Part shown: one piece after another, positions 1-5,425 of the stretch | Layout of the letters: every line of letters starts with the position of its first letter | Numbering within the stretch: position 1 is the first letter of the stretch | Assembly (NCBI GenBank): GCA_030833305.1 | Contig: JAURHL010000056.1 | Span: 1 to 10,711, forward strand | Direction: 5' to 3' | DNA: 10,711 nucleotides | From: Acidimicrobiales bacterium | Lineage (GTDB): Bacteria > Actinomycetota > Acidimicrobiia > Acidimicrobiales > Ilumatobacteraceae | Made by a program: the position numbers and the translations under genes | Notes under the pieces: generated by a model | The model's database searches: none | What the model was told of the DNA's origin: nothing | The model's input: only the letters and a program-made list of their open reading frames with translations

Positions 1-249
1 GAGATGGCGACCCTCGTCGGGGGCGCCGAGGTGTTGGCGCGACGTGGTGAAGAATTGGCCGCCCGCGGCGACCTACGGCTCGCCTGTCACTTCGTCGAGA
101 TGGCCGGATTGGCCGAACCCGAATCACGCGACATTCACGACATTCGTGCCGCGGTGTACGAACAACGGCGCCGAAGCGAGACCAGCATGATGGCCACCGG
201 CATCTACCGCGCGGCGGCGCACGACTCGAAGAAGATCACCGACGCCTGA
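1..249 (+). CDS. 3' end of alkyl-sulfatase-like MBL-fold hydrolase (dimerisation domain), partial
   Basis: The reading frame is open from the first base and ends at TGA 247-249, so the gene begins left of the window. About 82 residues are visible. They are helical and rich in Ala, Arg and Glu, with the pattern GGAEVLARRGEELAARGDLR followed by an ADP/AEPES-type turn and YEQRRRSETSMMATGIYRAA. This resembles the alkyl-sulfatase dimerisation domain (a tetratricopeptide-like helical bundle) that follows the metallo-beta-lactamase domain in SdsA/BDS1-type sulfatases and related actinobacterial hydrolases. The metal-binding HxHxDH part would lie upstream and cannot be seen, so activity is not demonstrated. 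The ATG at position 4 is almost certainly internal. The gene runs toward the minus-strand tRNA gene with 26 bp between them and no clear terminator. The family call rests on resemblance only. Confidence 0.6.
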   Translation, partial: EMATLVGGAEVLARRGEELAARGDLRLACHFVEMAGLAEPESRDIHDIRAAVYEQRRRSETSMMATGIYRAAAHDSKKITDA

Positions 250-275
250 TCGCGGTCGGTCGGCGACGACAACAG

Positions 276-361
276 TGGTGGGCGAGGGGGGACTTGAACC
301 CCCACGTTCTTACGAACACTGGCACCTGAAGCCAGCGCGTCTGCCATTCCGCCACTCGCCC
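276..361 (-). tRNA. tRNA-Leu (anticodon CAG)
   Basis: Read on the minus strand from 361, the sequence folds as a class II tRNA. The 7-bp acceptor stem is GGGCGAG paired with CTCGCCC (286-280), and there is a D-arm. The anticodon stem CTGGC/GCCAG encloses the loop TTCAGGT, with anticodon CAG at 328-326. A long variable arm has a GTTC/GAAC stem, and the T-arm is GGGGG-TTCAAGT-CCCCC. The long variable arm and A73 discriminator (279) agree with leucine, and the anticodon reads CUG codons. The CCA end is encoded (278-276). The gene diverges from fhaA. From memory, Mycobacterium tuberculosis also has a tRNA-Leu next to fhaA in the same relative orientation, which supports conserved synteny. Confidence 0.96.
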
Positions 362-377
362 GAGCAACAGGCTTCAC

Positions 378-407
378 AGGGTACCGAGCGCCCCGCACCC
401 GCCCCAA
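378..407 (-). promoter_or_regulatory. candidate promoter of the tRNA-Leu gene
   Basis: On the minus strand a TTGGGG hexamer (407-402) and a TACCCT hexamer (383-378) are separated by 18 bp. The second fits the TAnnnT form of actinobacterial -10 boxes. The start of transcription would fall about 8-10 bases before the tRNA 5' end at 361. This is motif reading only; the -35 match is weak. Confidence 0.35.
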
Positions 408-434
408 CCTGCCCTGCGAGCGGTCCCTCGCCGA

Positions 435-440
435 TACCCT
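435..440 (+). promoter_or_regulatory. candidate -10 box for leaderless fhaA operon transcript
   Basis: TACCCT at 435-440 lies 8 bases before the ATG at 449, and no Shine-Dalgarno sequence precedes that ATG. The spacing would place transcription initiation at or next to the start codon, giving a leaderless mRNA, which is common in actinobacteria. No convincing -35 is visible. The same hexamer appears in the candidate promoter of the divergent tRNA gene. Confidence 0.35.
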
Positions 441-448
441 TCACATCT

Positions 449-1081
449 ATGGTCGGAGGTGTGTTCAGCCGTGCGTTCCGCGGAAACGTCCGCCCCATCG
501 AGATCGGCCGTCGTCTCGTCACGGAGATCGACGCCAATCGAAGTGTGGACTCCAAGAACCGCCGCGTCGTTCCCAACCACTTTCTCGTTCACTTGTCGCC
601 CGCGGACCTCGAGGCTCTTGAGCCGGTCCGTCGTGATCTCCTCGCCGAGTTGGTCGAAGCCGTCAAGGAGTACGCCAGCGACGAGGGTTACCACCTGAAG
701 GGATCGGTGTCGGTGGCCATCGACGCCGACGACTCGTTGAAAGTCGGTCGTATCAAGGTCTCCTGCGAGATCCGCGCCACCGGGACGACCGCGGTCACCG
801 CGGTCGTCGTCCTGCCCGACGATCGTCGCCTCACCTTGGGAGCCGAAACGTTGGTCATCGGTCGTTCGGCGGACAACGCCATCGTTTTCGATGATCCCAA
901 CGTCAGTCGACGACACGCCGAGATCTCGGCAGTCGGCGGAGGATGGGTCGTGAAGGACCTGGGATCGACCAACGGGACCAAGGTCAACGGCGCGACCATC
1001 ACCGGTGAACGAGCACTACGCGATGGAGACATCGTCTCGTTCGCGAGTCACTCCATCCGCTACGAGGCTCGTCAGGCCTGA
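449..1081 (+). CDS. fhaA: FhaA-type protein: DUF3662 N-terminal domain plus FHA domain
   Basis: This 210-residue soluble protein is predicted to bind phosphothreonine peptides made by the PknB kinase. In mycobacteria FhaA links kinase signalling to peptidoglycan synthesis (it binds phosphorylated MviN). Residues about 1-110 match the DUF3662 region (FSRAF, PIEIGRRL, NHFLVHLSP). Residues about 128-205 form an FHA domain with the key residues G138-R139, S153-R-R-H156 and the loop DLGSTNGT (N175). The frame is open further upstream into the tRNA, but ATG 449 is chosen because the conserved domain begins there. GTG 461 is an alternative, but its GGAGG (455-459) is too close. Mycobacterial FhaA carries a long linker between the two domains; here it is nearly absent. 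It is the first gene of the operon, with fhaB starting 5 bp after its stop. Confidence 0.93.
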   Translation: MVGGVFSRAFRGNVRPIEIGRRLVTEIDANRSVDSKNRRVVPNHFLVHLSPADLEALEPVRRDLLAELVEAVKEYASDEGYHLKGSVSVAIDADDSLKVGRIKVSCEIRATGTTAVTAVVVLPDDRRLTLGAETLVIGRSADNAIVFDDPNVSRRHAEISAVGGGWVVKDLGSTNGTKVNGATITGERALRDGDIVSFASHSIRYEARQA

Positions 1082-1086
1082 CCCCG

Positions 1087-1581
1087 ATGATCACCGATCA
1101 GCTTCTCGGGCTCCTGAAGATCGTCCTGCTACTCGCCTTGTACGCGTTCTTCGCCCGCGTGCTGTGGGCCGTGTGGAACGAGATCCGTGTTCCCGCCGTG
1201 AGCCGAGTCACGATCAACGTCGCGAACCATGAAGCACGACCCGGGGTGATCTCCGCGACCGCTCCCAAGGTCTCGCGCCAGCACCGGGTCGGATCGATGC
1301 GCATCATCGCACCCGCCGACATGAAAGGAATCGTCGTCGACCTCGGAGCCGAGGAGATCATCATCGGGCGCGACGAGACCTGCGCACTGCAGTTGGCCCC
1401 CGACACCGGAGCGAGCGCTCGCCACGCGCTCATCCGTCGCGTCGACGGCTACACGACGATCGAGGATCTCGGTTCGACAAATCACACCTCCGTGAACGGC
1501 AAGTTCATCTCCAGCCCGACACGTCTACGAGTGGGCGATCGCATCCACATCGGACTCGTCACGCTCGAGGTGGAGAGATGA
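1087..1581 (+). CDS. fhaB: FhaB-type membrane-anchored FHA protein
   Basis: The 164-residue protein starts with a single membrane helix (residues about 5-27, LLGLLKIVLLLALYAFFARV). A linker of about 50 residues follows, then a C-terminal FHA domain (about 80-162) that should lie in the cytoplasm. Expected FHA ligands are present: G94-R95, and S110-A-R-H113 for the SxxH motif. The last loop reads GSTNHTSVNG, so the usual Gly after N132 is His133. In Mycobacterium the corresponding protein (FhaB/FipA) is a PknB-linked factor of septal and wall growth. The start follows the fhaA stop by 5 bp without an obvious Shine-Dalgarno, suggesting translational coupling. Its TGA stop overlaps the ATG of pstP (ATGA). 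Family and place in the operon are clear; the exact role here is inferred. Confidence 0.92.
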   Translation: MITDQLLGLLKIVLLLALYAFFARVLWAVWNEIRVPAVSRVTINVANHEARPGVISATAPKVSRQHRVGSMRIIAPADMKGIVVDLGAEEIIIGRDETCALQLAPDTGASARHALIRRVDGYTTIEDLGSTNHTSVNGKFISSPTRLRVGDRIHIGLVTLEVER

Positions 1582-2504
1582 TCCGCGCTCGGGTCGGGGC
1601 TCGCACGGATGTCGGACGCATTCGTGACGGCAACGAGGACTCCTTCGTGGCCATCGACGGTTTGTACTTCGTGGCCGACGGAATGGGCGGCCACAGTGCC
1701 GGTGAAGTCGCCAGTGCCATCGCCGTCGGCACCCTCTCCGACCTGCACACCTCGGCCGACGGCGGACTCGCCGACGAGGATCAGGTGGCCGATGCGGTGT
1801 CGACGGCCAATCTGGCCATCTTCATGGAAGCCATCGACGATCCGAGCAAGGCCGGTATGGGAACCACGCTCACCGGTCTCGTCGTCACCGATGCCTCCTC
1901 GAACAAGATCGTCGTGGCCAACGTCGGTGATTCGCGCACCTATCTGTGGCGCCATGGCGAGCTTCGGCAGGTCACCAAGGACCACTCACACGTGCAGTCC
2001 TTGGTCGACCGAGGGGCAATCACACGGGCCGAGGCTCGCGTGCATTTCCAACGCAACATCGTGTTGCGCGCGATGGGGATCGAGTCGTACGTCGACGTGG
2101 ACACCTTCCCGCTCGACGTGGAGGACGGGGATCGCTTCATCATGTGCAGCGACGGACTGGTGGACGAGGCGGCCGACGACGAGATCGAGGTCGAGATCCG
2201 CGAGGCCACCGACGTTCAGGACCTCGCCGATCGATTGGTGAATCTGGCCAATCGCAACGGCGGTCGGGACAACATCACCGTCGTCGTGGTCGACTTCGAG
2301 ACCGTGGTCGACTTCGAGACCGTCGACGCGCCGGTCGTCGTTGGACCAGAACCCGACGACGAGGACGGCTACACGATCATCTGCGCTCTTCCGGCCCCCG
2401 AAACCTCGCGGCCGTCGCATTGGTTCGCCGTGGGTGCGTGGAGCATGTTCGTCCTGTCGGCGGCGATTGCCATCACCGTCGTGGTCTCCGCATTGGTGTC
2501 GTGA
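1578..2504 (+). CDS. pstP: PP2C-family Ser/Thr protein phosphatase PstP
   Basis: This 308-residue membrane-anchored PPM/PP2C phosphatase is expected to dephosphorylate PknB and its targets using a two-metal centre. Visible motifs in order are RDGNEDS (about 16-22), VADGMGGHSAGE with D34-G35, GTTL (95-98), VANVGDSR (113-120), CSDGL with D192, and GGRDNITVV with D231. One transmembrane helix lies at the extreme C-terminus (about 283-306). Only a couple of residues would emerge outside, whereas the mycobacterial enzyme has a large extracytoplasmic domain after this helix. An 18-bp tandem duplication adds the repeat VVDFET directly after the last catalytic strand. The start overlaps fhaB (ATGA) and the stop overlaps rodA (GTGA), so expression is probably coupled with both. 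Confidence 0.95.
   Translation: MIRARVGARTDVGRIRDGNEDSFVAIDGLYFVADGMGGHSAGEVASAIAVGTLSDLHTSADGGLADEDQVADAVSTANLAIFMEAIDDPSKAGMGTTLTGLVVTDASSNKIVVANVGDSRTYLWRHGELRQVTKDHSHVQSLVDRGAITRAEARVHFQRNIVLRAMGIESYVDVDTFPLDVEDGDRFIMCSDGLVDEAADDEIEVEIREATDVQDLADRLVNLANRNGGRDNITVVVVDFETVVDFETVDAPVVVGPEPDDEDGYTIICALPAPETSRPSHWFAVGAWSMFVLSAAIAITVVVSALVS
2286..2321 (+). repeat. perfect 18-bp tandem duplication inside pstP
   Basis: The 18-mer GTGGTCGACTTCGAGACC occurs twice back to back (2286-2303 and 2304-2321) with no mismatch. It is in frame and produces VVDFET-VVDFET at residues about 237-248, at the junction between the catalytic domain and the juxtamembrane linker. The lack of third-position divergence suggests a recent duplication, an inference that depends on comparison with relatives. 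Confidence 0.9.
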
Positions 2505-3871
2505 GTTTCGTCGCCGACCGTCGGCGGGCCACCGAACTACGCCTGGTGATCTTCGCCGGGCTGATCACCGCCGGTGCCTACACGTTGGCCTCGCTCGGCA
2601 AGAACTCGGTCATTCCGCCGCGCATTCTTCCGTTCCTCGCCGTGTTGCTGTTGATCCTGGTGTCGGCGCACATCGCCGTTCGTCTCCTGGCCCCCGGTGC
2701 CGACTCCACGCTCTTGCCGGTGGCCGCCTTGCTCAACGGTCTCGGTTACGTGATGATCGCCCGGCTGTCCGAGCGATTGGCCGGGCTTCAGACCACCTGG
2801 ACCCTCGTCGGCGTCATCGCTTTCACCGTCACGTTGATCGTCGTTCGACGGGTGAACGATCTGGCCCGCTTCAAGTGGAGTTTTTTTCTCGTGGGGGCCG
2901 GACTCCTCCTTCTGCCGATGGTCCCCGGCGTGGGGTTCTCCTCCGGAGGCGCCCGCATCTGGGTGAGCATCGGACCCGTCAACTTCCAGCCGGGTGAGTT
3001 CGCCAAGATCGCCCTCGCTCTCTTCTTCGCCGCCTACTTGGCCGAGCGTCGCGAGTTGATCAAGAACGGAACGTGGCGAGTCGGCAGGTTCCTGCTGCCC
3101 GAACCTCGCGACCTCCTGCCACTTCTGGGCGCTTGGGGCTTCAGCGTGGTCTTGATGGTCGGTCAGAAGGATCTGGGTTCCAGCTTGTTGTTCTTCACTC
3201 TCTTCATCGTGATGGTGTGGATCGCCACCGAAAAGGCGGCATTCATGACGATCGGGTTGGCTCTGTTCGCGCTCAGTGCCACCACCGCCTACTTCGTCTT
3301 CGACCACGTTCAGACGCGGGTCTCCATTTGGCTCGATCCCTGGCAGAGTTATCGCGGGCGCGGATACCAGATCGCCCAGTCGATGTTCGCTCTGGGTAGC
3401 GGAGGCCTCGGCGGAACCGGTCTCGGTCTCGGGGATCCCACGCGTATTCCCGAAGCCAAGAACGATTTCATCTTCGCCGCCATCGGTGAGGAATTGGGTC
3501 TCTTCGGGGCCACCGCGATCCTGATCGCGTTCTTGTTGATCATCGGTGCGGGACTGCGCACCGCGATGCGCGCCAAGCGAGACTTCGCGAAGTTGTTGGC
3601 GATCGGACTGACGACCATCGTGGGGATGCAGGCGTTCATCATCGTCGGAGGCGTCATCCGCGTCGTTCCCCTGACCGGCATCACCTTGCCCTTCGTCAGT
3701 TACGGAGGATCCAGCCTGGTGGCCAACTACGTGCTTCTGGCGTTGCTGTTGCGCATCAGCGACAACACCGCCAAGCGTCTCGGTGAGGCACCCGACCAGA
3801 TGAGCGCGGTCGAGCGCTTCGAAGCGGCGCGAGCTCGACGCACGGCCACCCGCTCGGGAGTGACCGAATGA
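2501..3871 (+). CDS. rodA: RodA/FtsW-family (SEDS) peptidoglycan glycosyltransferase
   Basis: This 456-residue polytopic membrane protein (about ten hydrophobic segments) belongs to the SEDS family, which polymerises lipid II into glycan strands together with a class B PBP. Recognisable blocks are QPGEFAKIALALFFAAYLAE, GQKDLGSSLLFF, DPWQSYRGRGYQIAQS, the catalytic-loop region PEAKNDFIFAAIGEELG, and PLTGITLPFVSYGGSSLV. By comparison with E. coli RodA D262 and FtsW D297, the Asp in NDFIF (residue about 322) is the expected catalytic residue. The GTG start at 2501 is chosen because it overlaps the pstP stop (GTGA) and the protein begins there with a normal basic N-terminus. The open frame further upstream is only pstP read in another frame. 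Position beside pbpA supports RodA rather than FtsW. A T7 run at 2881-2887 is unusual in this GC-rich gene. Confidence 0.95.
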   Translation: MSFVADRRRATELRLVIFAGLITAGAYTLASLGKNSVIPPRILPFLAVLLLILVSAHIAVRLLAPGADSTLLPVAALLNGLGYVMIARLSERLAGLQTTWTLVGVIAFTVTLIVVRRVNDLARFKWSFFLVGAGLLLLPMVPGVGFSSGGARIWVSIGPVNFQPGEFAKIALALFFAAYLAERRELIKNGTWRVGRFLLPEPRDLLPLLGAWGFSVVLMVGQKDLGSSLLFFTLFIVMVWIATEKAAFMTIGLALFALSATTAYFVFDHVQTRVSIWLDPWQSYRGRGYQIAQSMFALGSGGLGGTGLGLGDPTRIPEAKNDFIFAAIGEELGLFGATAILIAFLLIIGAGLRTAMRAKRDFAKLLAIGLTTIVGMQAFIIVGGVIRVVPLTGITLPFVSYGGSSLVANYVLLALLLRISDNTAKRLGEAPDQMSAVERFEAARARRTATRSGVTE

Positions 3872-5343
3872 ACCGGCGCATCGGAAAACTCGCATTGGCG
3901 TTCTTCGCGCTGTACGTCGTCCTGTTCGCGCAACTGAACCTCATCCAAGTGGGTCGCAAGTCCACCCTCGACGGCGACACCCGCAACACCCGACAGACGG
4001 TGAAGAACTTCAACGATCCTCGGGGCGACATCGTCACATCGGACGGAGTCGTGATCGCGACGAGCCTTCGCAGCGAACCCGGTGATCGGTTCGACTGGCA
4101 ACGCACGTACCCACACGATGACACCTACTCCGCCATCACCGGGTACTTCACCTTCGACTTCGGCGCGACCGGGGTGGAAAAGGTGGAGAACGACGTGCTG
4201 GCTGGCCGAACCGCGGCCCAGCAGATCAGCGGACTCGGCGCATTGTTCAGCGGGCGCGACGTCACCGGTGACGTGGAGGTCACCATCGATTCGCACATCC
4301 AGGAAGCGGCCAAGGCGGCGTTGGGTGATCGCGAGGGATCCGTGGTGGTGTTGGAGCCGGCAACGGGTGCGGTGAAAGCGATGTATTCGTGGCCGACGTT
4401 CGACACGAACTTGGTGGCCACCCACGATGCGGACGAGGCCCAGGCGATCTTCGAGTACCTCGACGCCACTCCCGGCAAACCGCTGCTCGCCAACGCCTAT
4501 CAAGAGCGGTACATGCCCGGTTCGACGTTCAAGATCGTCACCACCGCGGCCGCGCTCGATGCGGGTCTCATCGACGACACCACCATCTGGGCCGAGGAAT
4601 CCGAGTTCCTGCCTCCGCAAACGATCGATCCCATTCAGAACTACGGCGGCAAGGTGTGCGGTGGAGATCTCACCGAGGTCTTCCGCCGATCATGCAACAC
4701 GCCGTTCGCGCGAACGGCCATCGCTCTCGGACCCGACGCCATGGTGGAGGCCGCCGTACGGTTCGGCATCGGTGACACGTTGCCCATCGACCTTCCGTCA
4801 CCGGCGGCCAGTTACTTCGGCGACGTCGATTACTTCGAGCAGAACCTTCCGCTGTTGGGCATCGGCGGCTTCGGGCAAGGGAACACCTCCATGGTGCCGT
4901 TGCACATGGCGATGGTGGCGGCCTCGGTGGCCAACGGTGGTGTGATGATGAGACCTCACGTGGTGGCGGCCACCTTCGACCAGGATGGTCGGACCCTTCG
5001 TCGAACCGCTCCCACCCCATGGCGCACTCCGATGACGGCGTCCACGGCCGACCGTCTCACGAAACTGATGGTCGAAGTGGTGAACAACGGCACCGCGTCA
5101 TGCTGTTTGCGCCTGTCGAACGGCGTTCAGGCCGCGGCCAAGACCGGCACGGCACAATTGAACATGGCCGGCGAACCCGAACGAAGCCACGCCTGGATCG
5201 TGGCGTTCGCCCCCGCAGAGGCTCCGCGCTACGCGATCGTCGTCATGTTGAAGGGCACCACCGCCGAGATCAGCGAGGGTACCGGTGGCACGCTGGCCGG
5301 ACCCATCGCCAGTCGCGTGCTCGACGTGGCACTGGGTCGGTGA
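3868..5343 (+). CDS. pbpA: class B penicillin-binding protein (PbpA), D,D-transpeptidase
   Basis: This 491-residue membrane-anchored transpeptidase cross-links peptidoglycan outside the cell and is the natural partner of the adjacent RodA. An N-terminal membrane helix (about 6-28) is followed by the short dimerisation/pedestal region with the conserved RGDI element near residue 51. The transpeptidase domain has all three active-site motifs: S219-T-F-K222, S275-C-N277 and K425-T-G427. Length agrees closely with mycobacterial PbpA. Four cysteines lie in the extracytoplasmic part (C264, C276 in the SxN motif, and adjacent C412-C413 shortly before KTG), so disulfides are possible. The ATG at 3868 overlaps the rodA stop (ATGA), indicating translational coupling. 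It is the last gene of the overlapping set; pknB follows after 82 bp. Confidence 0.95.
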   Translation: MNRRIGKLALAFFALYVVLFAQLNLIQVGRKSTLDGDTRNTRQTVKNFNDPRGDIVTSDGVVIATSLRSEPGDRFDWQRTYPHDDTYSAITGYFTFDFGATGVEKVENDVLAGRTAAQQISGLGALFSGRDVTGDVEVTIDSHIQEAAKAALGDREGSVVVLEPATGAVKAMYSWPTFDTNLVATHDADEAQAIFEYLDATPGKPLLANAYQERYMPGSTFKIVTTAAALDAGLIDDTTIWAEESEFLPPQTIDPIQNYGGKVCGGDLTEVFRRSCNTPFARTAIALGPDAMVEAAVRFGIGDTLPIDLPSPAASYFGDVDYFEQNLPLLGIGGFGQGNTSMVPLHMAMVAASVANGGVMMRPHVVAATFDQDGRTLRRTAPTPWRTPMTASTADRLTKLMVEVVNNGTASCCLRLSNGVQAAAKTGTAQLNMAGEPERSHAWIVAFAPAEAPRYAIVVMLKGTTAEISEGTGGTLAGPIASRVLDVALGR

Positions 5344-5366
5344 TTCGCCCGCGCGCAACTCTGCGA

Positions 5367-5391
5367 CCCTGCCGAGCAGGGGCGACTCGGC
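5367..5391 (+). promoter_or_regulatory. two overlapping, mutually exclusive hairpins between pbpA and pknB
   Basis: Two perfect 6-bp GC stems share bases. The first is CCCTGC (5367-5372) with GCAGGG (5376-5381), loop CGA. The second is GCCGAG (5371-5376) with CTCGGC (5386-5391), 9-base loop. Forming one excludes the other. No U-run follows, so this is not a typical intrinsic terminator. It could tune read-through from pbpA into pknB, but could also be chance in GC-rich DNA. Confidence 0.4.
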
Positions 5392-5409
5392 TCGTGTGGT
5401 TCCCGTCGG

Positions 5410-5415
5410 TAGCCT
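5410..5415 (+). promoter_or_regulatory. candidate -10 box for pknB
   Basis: TAGCCT at 5410-5415 matches TAnnnT and ends 10 bases before the pknB ATG at 5426. No Shine-Dalgarno is visible upstream of that ATG, so a transcript with only a very short leader is plausible. No good -35 is seen. pknB could equally be read from the upstream operon. Confidence 0.3.
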
Positions 5416-5425
5416 TGCCCCACCT

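Noticed and set aside
275..448. Upstream extension of the fhaA frame
   Set aside because: It runs through the antisense of the tRNA-Leu gene and has no conserved content; the DUF3662 homology begins at ATG 449.
1946..2500. Upstream extension of the rodA frame giving a 641-residue protein
   Set aside because: This stretch is the pstP coding region read in another frame; it is Arg-rich and has no SEDS features. GTG 2501 overlapping the pstP stop is the natural start.
2881..2887. T7 homopolymer in rodA as a phase-variation or frameshift site
   Set aside because: The frame is intact through it (Ser-Phe-Phe-Leu) and it lies in an ordinary membrane helix; one 7-base run is too little evidence.
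2537..3895. Minus-strand open frame of 452 codons opposite rodA
   Set aside because: Composition (Glu, Gln, Gly, Arg) is the complement of hydrophobic membrane codons; no recognisable features.
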